A stretch of DNA of 64,000 nt from Sphagnum compactum (lineage: Eukaryota; Bryophyta; Sphagnopsida; Sphagnales), in assembly GCA_965153455.1 (NCBI GenBank), contig OZ234495.1, forward strand, positions 23,308,875 to 23,372,874, written 5' to 3'. Numbering within the stretch: position 1 is the stretch's first letter; every line of letters starts with the position of its first letter. Under the pieces are notes generated by a model. That model did not search any database. It saw only the letters and a list, made by a program, of their open reading frames with translations, and was not told the origin of the DNA. Made by a program: the position numbers and the translations under genes. Below are positions 1 through 10,505 of this stretch, one piece after another.

Positions 1-249
1 GGCGATGGGTGAGATTTGTCAATTGGGATTTGTCTATTGTGTAATGAAAAAGAGTGTAATATGTGCCTGGCAGCTTTTTCTCACTAGTCTTGGAAGTTAT
101 TTATTTATTTATTCAAGCAAATGACTTTGGATGAAGAAACTTGTTGGAATCCTATATGATAGTTGTGGACAATGTTACCTGGGTCCTTGGGCTCATGGGT
201 TCCAATATAATTTTAGTCGGTGATTCATGATATTATTTATTTATTTATT

Positions 250-655
250 TATTTGAAAGATAAAATTGGAAGGAACTTCTGTTGGCTCCTCATAAAAAAA
301 ATTTCTCTTTAAGGCCTAAACACAATAATTAAAGAATCAATTCTTTTTCCAATTCTTTTTGAAAAATAAAACTGGGAGGAAATTTTGTTCCCCTTACAAA
401 ATTGCTGCCCCCTAATGCTTAAGCATAATAATTTTTTCTATTTTTTTAAAAAGAAAAATTGAGGGAATTTTTGGTTCTTTGCCCTCTAGCTCCCACAAAA
501 TTGCTGCCCCTCAAGGCTTAAACAGTATTAGAGAAAAACAATTATGCCTTAGTTTTGGTAAAATTTGAAAAGTAAAAATAGAGGGAGTTTTTGATGGTTC
601 CTCTCACCAAATTATTACCTCTTAAACCCTAAACAGCATAATAAAAATGGACATG
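250..655. repeat. Degenerate tandem repeat, about 4 units of 90-115 bp
   Basis: Four successive stretches share the same order of words: an A-rich run, then GAGGGAATTTTT-like, then CTCC, then AAAATTGCTGCCCC-like, then GGCTTAAACA-like followed by AATAAT. The units start near 250, 365, 450 and 565. They are clearly diverged, so this is an old array or a decayed satellite fragment. Confidence 0.5.
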
Positions 656-2246
656 TTTTTTTTCTTTTAATCATCTTTTTTATGTTCTTCAAATTATTGG
701 AGCTTGTTATAATAGAGTTGTTTGTGAATAATGCAATTTGTTGTTAATTTTTTTTCATATTTTTGTTGAGCCATGGATCATGGAGATTACTCGCAATCAG
801 AAAAAAAATTATTTAAAAAAATGCACGCAGTCCATTCTTTTGGTCCAATTTGGATTTTCACTATAACAAAGGCACTTGAGCCATAGCCCATGGGTTTTCC
901 TATGGTCTCATCCAAAAAGTGGGGTACCACAAGGTTCTATGGGCCATGGCCTAAGCCATTTAGTGCAAACAACCCCTAAATTTCTTGCAGTGCCAGAGAC
1001 CCATGATACCTTCACCTTCTTCTTGAATGAGGCCTCTCAGTGGCCAAATTATACCCAGGAAATATTAGAATTTGATTTGGAGACACTGATTTAGACTAAA
1101 CCAGAGTTTTGTTTTGGAATTTTTTTCCAATTTTTTTTTTTAAATGATTTAAAAAAACTTTTAGGGATTTGTTTGCAAATTTTCGAAATTAAAAAATAAA
1201 ATTAACCACATCTAGACTTAGGGGCACTTCCTAAGTCATTGCATGTAGCAGCACTTTTGTAAAAAAAACTCACCTAGGACAATTCGTCATTTTATAATGC
1301 TAATTAATGCTTGGGATCCTTGCCAAGGGGCAGACATTAAACTGGCCAAGGGTCTTAAATGGAGTCGGGTCCTATGGTATGGGCCATTGGATCCAGTTAT
1401 TAAGAAATTGGTCTCGCCCTAGGAAGGGAAAAAAAATACTAGGGGATAAAAACTTTTGTAAGTTGAGAAAATAAGTATAAAAACCTTGTGAAGTGAGAAT
1501 TCAAAACCCCAGACCTTTTAGTGCTGAAAGGGTATACTTATCCCTAAGCTACACTTTTATTTGTACAAAATGTTGAATGACATTTTTATTTTTATTTTCA
1601 ATGTGTCAATGCCTTTTCCTTTAAAAGACAATAACACATATGTCCTTTTTAAATAAAAAGATTTGTAACTTTCTTCCCCACACATGGTGGTGTTCCTAAT
1701 GGTAAAAATCACAATCTTCTCTAGAATGTCATGGGATCAAAAATGTTTTAAAGTGAAAACCAAGTGCAAATTGATTTTGGCTAAAACTTAGTAATTATCT
1801 TTTGTTAGATTTCTAAAAACCAACCAATTCTCTACAATTGAATTTTTTTAAAATAATAATAATTGAGACAATTCTTAAAACTCATTATAAGAGCTACAAC
1901 TAATGATTCTGATTTTTCAAAAAATCACATAAAAACAACCCAACAATAGGTTTTTATCGTGTTCACCCAAGCTCCTTAGGGTTGCACATTGGGAAGGATT
2001 ATCCGACAGATGAATGTTAATTTGAAAACAAAATAACACAAGAGGTTATCACAATGTTTGAAGAAACATTTTTTTTTCCCACCTAATTTACATGTGTACA
2101 TAATTTGAGTTTGCAATAAAAGGCAAAGATAAGTTTATAAAAGTGTACCCTGTTAAAAAATCAAATAAAGAGAAGTCCCAAAACACACCAAAACTAATCC
2201 ATCAAAAATAGATATACAAAATGATATATGGTGCATTTTACAATGT

Positions 2247-2350
2247 AGTTAACTTCATGGGATAATTGTCAAGAAGTCAGGGTAGATGGGTCAAGAGGAT
2301 AGTTAACTCCATAGGATAATTGCAAGGGGGCAGCTAGATGGGTGGAAGGG
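2247..2350. repeat. Two-copy 54-bp direct repeat
   Basis: AGTTAACTTCATGGGATAAT at 2247 recurs as a close variant at 2301, 54 bp later. The shared sequence continues through GCTAGATGGGT-like words. The two copies are imperfect, and no function is apparent. Confidence 0.6.
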
Positions 2351-3264
2351 ACTATTAGGCAGGTTTGAAGAATGAAGATTGATCCAAGATGAACCCAGTC
2401 AAATGAGAGTTGGTGTCAGTCCCTTTTGGTTTGACAAGGGGTGGGTAGGTATTAGGTCATATGGGTCCTTGTATTGTATCTACAATTGATATTTTTTTGT
2501 TTCAGGTTGCACTCCCGGATATTTGTGTGATGTTATTTGAAGTTGTTCGATGGCATGTTTTGCTTTTTGAAAGTTTACTAGTGCCATCGTAGTTTTTTAT
2601 AATCCAGCACAGAGTCCCATTCTCATTAACACCATAGCCAACTGCATGGTTCACAATCTGCAAAATTCCAAACCAAGGTTGTGAACTGACAAAAAGAAAT
2701 AATTTCAAGTAAAATTTAGGATTCTCAGATACCCAAATGTGCATAGAGCTCCTGGAGTTTGGAGGCTTTTCATGCAACAGGATCAGAATTGACACAGAAT
2801 ACTAGGGACTTTTGTTCGGAATTACAGGAGTGAAAGAAGACATTAGCTCTGCCAGGTACTCCTACCTGAGGACTATCATGACACTCTGGGTCAGAGAACA
2901 CCCCAGATTTGTAGAGCACGAAAGAGTCGATGACTTCAAATGCCACACTCACTGGCCTCATTGTTGCCACCGCATGCTTTAACTCATTCTCAGCTCCTTG
3001 TAAGGAATCAGATTATGCTTTCAAAACTATCTATTGATGACAGAAAGAATGGGTCCTCTATTTGAAACTGCAGACGATTTGACGGTCTTGTGTTTCCATG
3101 TTCCCATTTCCATGTGGAAATAGCCATTTATTCCCCATTTTAAAAACATGGAAATGGGCAAGAACATGTGTGGTAAGTCTTTAATAGCATATCTGTCTAT
3201 CTCCTTCTCATTTTGTTGTGGTCTTCATCTTTCCTGTAACAAGATGTTGCACTGATTCTGAAAC

Positions 3265-3658
3265 CAAGGGTGGTAAAGACCCGATTTTTTTCACCCGACA
3301 AATCGGGTTTAAGGTTTAAATGAATAAAACCCGATTTCTGGGTATTAAAACCATGGTTTTATTCCGGGTAACATTAATCGAGGCCGGCACGTGTCAGGAT
3401 CTGTTTTGACTCAAAAGCAAGGTCGCTAAGGGCATGATTGGTGCAACTTCCTGTCTGATCAGCGATGGTTGGTCGAACGTTAACAATGATGCCATCATCA
3501 ACTACATGGCGGCGTTGCCCGAATGTCCTTTCGCAGTCCGCACCCTATTAAAACCCAATTTCAAAATAAAACCCGATTTTGTGCGATCTCAGACAATCGG
3601 GTTTTATATTAAAACCTTAAATAACCCGATTGCAAAAAACCAGGGTCTGCCACCCCTG
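3265..3658 (+). mobile_element. Non-autonomous hAT-type element (394 bp) with a DUF659-like scrap
   Basis: The element is bounded by an exact 8-bp target duplication, TCTGAAAC (3257-3264 and 3659-3666). Its imperfect terminal inverted repeats read CAAGGGTGGTAAAGACCC on the left and CAGGGGTGGCAGACCC on the right. The 8-bp duplication and CA-starting termini are hallmarks of hAT transposons. Subterminal AAACCCGATTTT-type words repeat in both orientations near each end. The interior at 3434-3540 reads SCLISDGWSNVNNDAIINY and then MAALPECPF on the plus strand. This resembles the CDGWT...N..V.SP...F core of the DUF659 domain in plant hAT transposase-like proteins. The frame then runs into the repeat words, so no working transposase is encoded. 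The boundaries are strong; the DUF659 assignment is from motif memory. Confidence 0.82.
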
Positions 3659-3666
3659 TCTGAAAC

Positions 3667-4897
3667 CTGTATTTCTTTTTTATATTCAACATATTCCACT
3701 TCAGCATCCCTAGGACATATGGGACATAGGAACATTTTCTGTTATTTTCTCTTCTCCATGTCATCAAAAAACAAATTGGCAATTGGGCAGTTCATCAGAG
3801 TGTCAGAGTCTGGTAGTGTCTGTCATCCATGACATTTGTGCATCTACTCTTTCCATCTACAGGAAGCTCATTATATTTTGAAATGTATATGTCAGAAGGC
3901 CAATCGTTGGTGCTAATAGCTGTGTGGGGTGATGGATTTACTAGGTATTGCAACCTGTGCAGCTTATCCTGTTGTTCCTGACGACCTCAAAGAGAGCAAC
4001 ATGTAAAGTATCGAAAGGGACTGAAATTGGACAACCATCTGTAACCAAAAAGAAAGTGGAAGATAAAAAGAACTAACCTGACAACATACAATAGGTCTAA
4101 ACAGAATTGGAATCTATTGCGCCCTACAGAAAATAACACTTCTTGAATTTTGTTGTACCATTATCAAAGATGGCTTCTGCTGACATTCACTGGTTTTAGC
4201 AAATCCACCTCTTGTAACTTCTAATTGGCAAATTTGTTACACATGTCTGCATTTGCACAATACATCCACTTAAATGGCTATTAGCTACCCAACTCCAATG
4301 CATATCATCAAGAATCAAGATTCTATCGAGGTATGGCCTTTGAGGTTAGAACTCTCAAGGTTCACTCGATCCATTTGAGTCGCTAACCAATTCCCCACTG
4401 AATGCAACAATGCAGTATACCTCCACTCCTTTTATCTGAAAACCTAAAAACCTGGAGACCCTTGAATCTAAATGTTTTTGAAGAACCTGACTTTGAGCAG
4501 TAGGTACCAGGCTCGTCTAAAGCCACTCAATGGGACAGACTTCTTAGGCAAGAATGCACGACAGATTTATCCCTTCAAGTCTCTTCTTCACTCTTGATCT
4601 GGTTTACTCATTCTGCCCACCCTAAGGATACCCCTTGAGGTTTCTAGCATTCACTCTGTCAGCTGCCCACAACATAGTTCTAAGGTACTGCAACACAAAC
4701 TCCCCGTCCCCAGATGCTCCTTGTCTTCTATATGCCCCTTAGTTCTACCGTTCGGATCCCTCAGTTCTTCATCATTCCTCGGCTTCAACCCTTCATATCT
4801 ATTCTCACAATGATCTACACAACTACTGTACTAAGTCATTGGTGTAGTGGAATTCATCAACAACTAGCTAAGTAGTCTGAGAGTTGTAACAACTTTT
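3667..4897. other. Unassigned interval downstream of the decayed gypsy element
   Basis: No coding region is recognised on either strand. It lies just beyond the 3' end of the recognisable integrase on the minus strand, so it probably contains the decayed end of that retroelement. I could not find a matching LTR pair or polypurine tract. Confidence 0.4.
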
Positions 4898-5188
4898 CTA
4901 TAGAAATTGTGCTGCAGCAACTTCAACATCAACATTATCATCAATCACAACAGTCAAAGAGTGTAGGTAATTGTCAGCCCTAAGACATGGTGTGCGACCA
5001 ATCATAATCATGAAGGGGGAAAACTTGGTACTGGCTTGAATCCCGCATCTATACCCAGACATGACCTTGGCCAGTTGCTCATCCCAACAGTCTATGTTTT
5101 CTGGTGTTGCAAAGAGTACGGTAATGCCATGTTTGATAGTCTTGATTAAACGCTCCGCCATCCCATTGCATTGGGGCCATTAGGGTGT
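4898..5188 (-). pseudogene. Integrase C-terminal part of the decayed gypsy element
   Basis: The minus-strand frame starting near 5161 reads MAERLIKTIKHGI, then LAKVMSGYRCGIQAS and a FMIMIGRTPCLRA-type segment. This is the downstream half of a gypsy integrase core (NG.AERL...K motif with the catalytic Glu) plus its start of the C-terminal domain. One stop precedes the Met, and the frame dies after QFL. It joins the 7675-8298 segment when the insertion at 5189-7667 is removed together with one copy of the 7-bp duplication. Confidence 0.8.
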
Positions 5189-5470
5189 GTGAGGCGACTT
5201 TCCGTCCCTCTGTTCCCGGTTCTACAAGGTGACTATGCTTGGAAGCACAAAAGCTACTGGTGAAGGAAAGATGCAAGTGTAATTCTAGATGTTAAATTGC
5301 ATTTGTAGTTGAAATTAAGTAGCCTGCCTCCTATGCATCATTCACGATTAGGACTGATAGATATATTTTTTCCAAGCTCACACGCTACACATTCTGGGAC
5401 TTTATGTCAAATTGTCATTCATTTAAACCAATGTTTAAGGACTCAACACCATGTCCAACATAGCTACAAA

Positions 5471-6002
5471 CCACTAGTCACTTGAAATGTTGTTTCTAAC
5501 ACATAGGTTATTCAAATTCGGCTTGCCATAGTTCATTAGAAAGCTAACAACAAGGCGCATCTTGCTACTAAATCCTAAGCTTTGCAACTAAACCAGCAAG
5601 AAGTTATGCTACAAAACTCGAGAGGGTTTTACAAAGGTGATAATTCAACTTGGCTGCAGACCATTAGTCACTTAAAACATCATTTCTAACACATACATTA
5701 TTCAAATCCAGCTTGCCTTGGCTCGTTAGAAAACTAACTACAAGGCACAACTTACCACCAAATCTCAAGCTCTACAGCTGAACCAGCAAGAAGTTATGCC
5801 ATGAAACCCGAGAGGGTTTTACAAAGGTGATAATTCAACTTGGTTGCAGACCATCAGTCACTTTAAACATCATTTCTAACACATACATTATTCAAATCCA
5901 GCTTGCCTTAGCTCGTTAAAAAGCTAACTACAAGGCGCAACTTACTACCAAATCTCAAGCTCTGCAGCTGAACCAGCAAGAAGTTATGCTATGAAACCCG
6001 AG
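5471..6002. repeat. 190-bp tandem repeat, 2.8 copies
   Basis: The unit starts at 5471, 5661 and 5851, an exact 190-bp period. Copies 2 and 3 are more alike than copy 1. Each contains AACCAGCAAGAAGTTATG followed by a GAGAGGGTTTTACAAAGGTG-type end. The last unit is cut at about 6002. The repeats sit in the left part of the insertion at 5189-7667. Confidence 0.9.
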
Positions 6003-6267
6003 GGGGTTTGTGAGATTTCTCTAAAGTTCCAATCTTCCAACACTATCACTACCTACCCCCATTCCTTCAAAACTATTACAAGATTTTCATTCTATTTCCC
6101 TTCCTTCTCCCCTCTACTAAGACTAATCATTTTTTTCCTTTTCATGAAGCTTGTGGAAACAAGTATTCAAGATTGAATGAAAATTATCTCCGAGGCAAAT
6201 AGAGAAACCCCAATGATCCGAATCTGCCTTTTAAAGAGAAGGAGAAGGGAGGTGAAGGTAGATTCAA

Positions 6268-6345
6268 AGCTTGGTGGCCAATGGAATGTTCTAAGCTTAG
6301 TGGCCAATGGAAGGTTCCAAGCTTGGTGGCCAATGGAAGGTGAAG
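6268..6345. repeat. 26-bp tandem repeat, 3 copies
   Basis: AGCTTGGTGGCCAATGGAA recurs with a 26-bp period at 6268, 6294 and 6320, with one or two changes per copy. It lies within the 2.48-kb insertion, upstream of the broken frame at 6584. Confidence 0.85.
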
Positions 6346-6583
6346 GAGAAACACCTTTTCACCTCTTCTATTTTCCCTCCAATAAACTTTATTTAAACCT
6401 TCAATTTTTTCCTTTCACCTCACGGTTTTACTTTACCATGGTTCTAAGCCGTTACTCACGCCTTCCTTTCTTTTTCTTCGATCTATAAATTACGACTATG
6501 CACCTCAATGTAACAAGTCCTTCGCACCTTCATTGTTGATTTGATTTGGTTGAAGATCTGACCTTTTTCCTCTCCTTGAAATT

Positions 6584-6961
6584 ATGGCGTCGCGCACGGT
6601 CACATTTTATGGGCCGCAAGCCGCACAAGCGAATGAAGAACCGCCTCTGGATTCATCTCTAGATCTTACCCTAACACAGCATCCTCGTGATGAAGAACCC
6701 GAACCTTGAGAGGTGCGTGCTCGTCTTGAAGTTGAACCCCCTCAAGCCTGGTACTATCGTATTTCTCCTAACTCTCGCACCTTGGTGATCTTGCTGCAAG
6801 TCGACCCCGCTTCTGGTGACAAACCCGAAACTGTTTGTGAAGGTTGTTATGAAATTAAAGATACTTCTATCTTCGCATGGTCTTCAGTTCCCGGCGTTGG
6901 ACATTATCGTTGGTTGCGCGATCCGATTCGTCGAGTGTCTCCTAATAGCAAGGCGGACTAA
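6584..6961 (+). pseudogene. Unknown broken reading frame carried in the 2.48-kb insertion
   Basis: A frame starting at ATG 6584 (MASRTVTFYGPQAAQANE) runs to a TGA at 6707-6709. It continues in the same frame for 84 more codons to a stop at 6959-6961, including WYYRISPNSRTLVILLQVD and WSSVPGVGHYRWLRDP. The same-frame continuity and the composition (locally richer in G+C than its surroundings) suggest a former protein of about 125 residues interrupted by one stop. I do not recognise the family. It may be a captured host gene fragment or a lost transposon protein. Confidence 0.4.
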
Positions 6962-7674
6962 CTAGTTCGCACCATCCGACGCATCCTAGATTTCCTGCAA
7001 TTGTGAATTATCACCATGGCATAGCCCAAAATTTTAAAGGTACTTGCAGCTCCTTGCTGAGCTTAACCTTATTCTAAATAAATGTTTCAGTTATCATTAG
7101 ATTCCTGTTACCATTGGCACACTATCATACTATCTATTTAATCGTTAAGTTGCCTCGAATTAACCTTATGTTCAACGGCTTGAAAATTGTTCTATCTCTA
7201 TTAGACCTTTCATTAACACCCTTTCAATTGCTTCAAGAATTTCTAACATGCTTGCTACTCCCTAAATATCATAACAAGATTAATGTTGTGTTGAACACCG
7301 CTAATTTTGGTGTCTACTTCTACCCCCAACCCTTTAGAGATTTCTCACCCCTAATTACGCAACAAAGTTTCTAAAATTGTGGTTATAAGCCTTCGTTGAA
7401 AAAAAGAACCACTAGAAGTCGCAAAAGACACTTTTAGTCACCTAAAACAAGTCGAAAAATGGGGTTTTTCTTCTAGTGAACTAATCCAACTCCTTATTCA
7501 CCAATAACGTTTTTCAGAAAAGAAAACAAACCCCCTATGCACCAAGCGCATTCATCATTCCCTATGAAGTCGTTAAAAGCCCTTAATAACCTTACCCCAC
7601 TCAAATAACCCTGATGTAATTCTTAAAAATTGAGACTACCGCACATGGTTGTGTCGGTATGGCTCACAGGGTGT

Positions 7675-8298
7675 TATGTGTTGATGTTGGATACTGTAAT
7701 CCTTACACATAACATCAAATTTTGCTACCCATTCCCCGCCCTTATTAGTAAGCACAAACTTGGGGACTCCATATCTACTTATCACATCATCCTCCAAGAA
7801 TTTTGATGTCGTCTTAGCACCATGGTCAGCCATAGCCTTTGCCTCGCACCATTTTGAGTAATGATGAATAGCGACAAGAATTTATTTGTTCCCTGACTTA
7901 GTTTCAGGCAATGGCATTGCAGTATCCAGAGCAACCCGATAAAACAGTTCACAAACAAGGATGTTTTTCATTTCTTCGTCTTCAGAGCGTATGCTACCCA
8001 TGCTTCTCACCATTTGGCACTGCTGGCACATTCTCACAACTGTTTTTACATCCTCTATCCGACTATGCCAGAAGTACCTTCGACAAATTTCAGCCAAGGT
8101 TCTTTGTTTTCCAAAATGCCCCAAATCTTCATGCATTTGAATTCCAAGTGCCATTCTTTCCTCTGGTTTGGGCACAAATAGTCCCTTGAAGTAGAGCCTC
8201 TGCTTTTTCCAGCAATAATTGGTTATTCTCTTTCTGGCCCTCTTACTTTCCTCAAGGTCCACTGTGTCTGGTAGCATGTCTTCTTTTAACAACCCCAA
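7675..8298 (-). pseudogene. Integrase zinc-binding and core fragments of the decayed gypsy element
   Basis: The segment at 7882-8298 carries the HHCC zinc-binding domain: HEDLGHFGKQRTLAEICRRY, then CQQCQ. The segment at 7675-7833 carries part of the core: DVISRYGVPKFVLTNKGGEW, where a D is expected at the TNKG position of the usual T-D-x-G motif. A stop and frameshift separate the two. The downstream half lies at 4898-5188 beyond the insertion. Confidence 0.8.
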
Positions 8299-8670
8299 GC
8301 AAGTGGCGTCCTTCTAGATGTCAGTGTTCCTTGTATCCATCCCGTATGTTCCTTCTTCATCAGATTATGTATGACCTAACTCGTGGTCACCAAACTCAGA
8401 TAATTCTTGAGCAACCAACACCAACTCCAATTGTTGTTGCATATCATAGTATTTAGGTATCTTCCTCTTCAGTTATTGCTTACCATCAACAGATTTCAAA
8501 TTTGGATCTTTTCCATTGCCTACTGCCCTCACCTCCTCCATAAATGAGTCACTCTCCTCATCCTAGTTTATCTCAGTTACAACATCAAGCATAAATAGTT
8601 GGTGGTCCTCTGAACATCGCTAGTGGTTGATGCCAAAACAACATTTATGGTGTTCTGTCAGTTTACTTGA

Positions 8671-8868
8671 TTATCTCCTAAAACCCAACCAATCTGAATC
8701 CTTACCATATTGAACAAAAAATATCTTCTTCGTTGTTTCAGGTGTGTCAATTTGCACAGTCCCAATATCCTGGATTTCTTCACTGAAATCGTCATCATCC
8801 GTGGCTTGCCCCACTGGGTTTCTATTTACAGCATCAACATTTGTATCTTTTAGTCCTAGTCTGTGCAA
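8671..8868 (-). pseudogene. RNase H tail fragment of the decayed gypsy element
   Basis: The minus-strand frame reads LKDTNVDAVNRNPVG and then an acidic TDDDDFSEEIQD stretch. The first part matches the end of gypsy RNase H (NVDALSRNP type), and the acidic linker leads to integrase. The H of the usual R/KH.N.DALSR motif region is degenerate. The intervening 8869-9155 still lies in the element but is broken. Confidence 0.7.
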
Positions 8869-9155
8869 TATTTTAACACTGAAATCCTATAGCATATCAA
8901 TCCACCTCCTCTCCTACCATGCGCATCTAACACTGTCGCTAACCATTCAAGCGACTTGTGATCTATTCTCAGAGTGAAATGGTTCCTGTGCAAATACTGC
9001 CTGAAATGCATAATGCCCTAGATTAGTGCGTAGCACTCCCCTTCCATGGGGTGGAATGTCCTTTGTGCCACAGTTAAACTCTTGTTGGCATAAGCCACCA
9101 CTTTCTCAAGTTTGTTTTCCTTTTGAAACAAGATGGCACCAATGCTTTTTGCTGA

Positions 9156-9747
9156 TTAATCAACATCAAGACAAACTGGTTTCTTGAAATCAAGGTGTAC
9201 AAGTACGGGAGCATCTACAAGTGCTCTTTTCAGGGCCTCAAATGCCTGTTGACAGTCTAGATTCCACACAAATGCAACATCTTTCTTTGTTAACTCAAAC
9301 AACAAAACAGCCAACCATGAATATCTTCGAACATAATTTTGGTAATATCTAGTCAGTCCTAAGAAAGACCTGATATTGGTAACTATCTTTGATTCTGGAA
9401 AATGCAACAGTGCATCAATCTTACCAGGATCTAGTTTGGTACCTTCATTACTAACCATATGACCCAAAAACGTGATTTTTTTGCAACAAAATAACATTTG
9501 TTTGGGCTCAACTTCAAATTTACTTCTCTGAGCTTGAAAAGTATAGCATCCAAGTGTTGAAGATGTCCTTCCAATTTTCGCTATGTATATTGAGATCGTC
9601 AACAAATATCTTCAGGAACTTGTCTCCCAATTCCTTAAAAATTGCTGACATTGTTTTGGTGAAAGTACTCGTTGCATTCTTGAAACCAAAGGGCATGATT
9701 GTCCAGTCATACAGCCCAGTCTTAGTAATCAATGTCGTCTTCTTCAT
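9156..9747 (-). pseudogene. Reverse transcriptase fragment of the decayed gypsy element
   Basis: Two overlapping minus-strand frames carry the C-terminal half of a gypsy reverse transcriptase. The first has LYDWTIMPFGFKNATSTFTK and the catalytic box FVDDLN (normally YVDD). The second has ITFLGHMVSNEGTKLDPGKI and RSFLGLTRYYQNYVR, then the connection to RNase H ending near LDVD. One frameshift lies between the boxes. Confidence 0.88.
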
Positions 9748-10004
9748 ATCTTGAGGAGCAATTCGAATCTGCCAGAAACCAAACTACAAATCCAATACAG
9801 TAAACTAGGTTAATTTTCCTAGTTGGGAAATCACATCGTCAACAAGAGGCACTGGAAATGAATCCCAGCAGGTCTGCATGTCGAGTGATCGATAATCTCC
9901 ACAAAAGCACCTACTCCCATCTCTTTTCATTGGCAGGGTAACACACATGCGTACTCAGAATTGTTAGGCCTCATTTCTCCCAAATCTACCAACACATCAA
10001 TCTG

Positions 10005-10505
10005 TCATTTCACCTCTGCTTCTTCCCAGTATGATAGTCGACCAGGAGACACTTTGCAAGGTGGGAACCTTTGTGTGTCTATAAAATGTTCTCCAACTGT
10101 GCAACATCCCAGTTCCCCTTTGTTCCAAGCAAACACATCTTGGTAACATTCCAAGACCTTCCAGAGCTGCTGTCTCTTCTCCCCATCCAGATTATGATCA
10201 ACCCGGATCTTCTGGTAGATCTCCTTCCACCTTGTGCTCACATCCTGATTATCAAACAATGTCAACTGCCCACTACAATCATTGTGAGAGCCACTACTAT
10301 ATGTTTGATGAACTTGTAGTAGTACAGGAACTTCTACACAACTTCTAGATTTAAAGATGGCATGTTTTCTTTCCTTTGCATCAAAAACCCATTTAATCCA
10401 ATCAACATAATCGTCAGCGTTTGTGATTTCTTCTTCCATAAAATCATCAACTTGCCCTTGTAGTATTAGTTGCAAAATTTGTTGTGGTCCTTCTGTTAGC
10501 ACCAA
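10005..10505 (-). pseudogene. Pre-RT linker and RT N-terminus of the decayed gypsy element
   Basis: This 166-codon minus-strand frame ends with CYQDVFAWNKGELGCCT, EHFIDTQRFPPCKVSP and YWEEAEVK. It is the region just before and at the start of gypsy reverse transcriptase. The frame breaks at 10005; the next RT motifs appear below 9850 in other frames. No protease or gag is found upstream. Confidence 0.75.

Larger units (their letters stand above)
1..3256. other. AT-rich intergenic DNA, no gene recognised
   Basis: This stretch is AT-rich with many homopolymer and TTTA runs (for example 100-113 and 230-252). I see no convincing coding region. A 72-codon open frame at 876-1094 has no recognisable motif and no splice context. 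Two local repeat blocks are listed separately. Confidence 0.6.
5189..7667. mobile_element. 2,479-bp insertion inside the gypsy integrase, 7-bp target duplication
   Basis: The integrase reading frame is cut between 5188 and 7668. The 7-mer AGGGTGT lies on both sides (5182-5188 and 7668-7674). The insert begins GTGAG and ends CTCAC, a 5-bp inverted terminus. Removing the insert with one 7-mer brings the two integrase segments into a single frame, which is good evidence for a discrete insertion event. The contents are 190-bp tandem repeats, a 26-bp tandem repeat and an unknown broken reading frame at 6584-6961. No transposase or reverse transcriptase is visible. The GTGAG terminus and variable duplication could fit a Mutator-like or Pack-MULE-like element with poor TIRs, but the class remains undecided. 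Confidence 0.7.
4898..10505 (-). mobile_element. Decayed Ty3/gypsy retrotransposon, minus strand, split by a later insertion
   Basis: Reading the minus strand from 10505 downwards, the pieces follow the gypsy order: a pre-RT linker (10005-10505), reverse transcriptase (9156-9747), RNase H tail (8671-8868), integrase zinc-binding and core (7675-8298 and below), then integrase C-terminal part (4898-5188). The frames are broken by many stops and frameshifts. The integrase core is interrupted by a 2,479-bp insertion at 5189-7667. No gag, protease or LTRs are recognised; the sequence above about 10,540 is unrelated AT-rich DNA. This is therefore a truncated old copy, and it belongs to a different lineage from the element at 19.6-27.3 kb. 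Confidence 0.85.

Noticed and set aside
876-1094. 72-codon frame beginning MSHSPWVFLWSHPKSG
   Set aside because: There is no recognisable motif, no splice sites and no conservation evidence in an AT-rich region. It is treated as chance.
4000-4890. Search for the LTR and 3' end of the decayed gypsy element
   Set aside because: No polypurine tract, terminal dinucleotides or a partner LTR upstream of 10505 could be matched, so no LTR is claimed.
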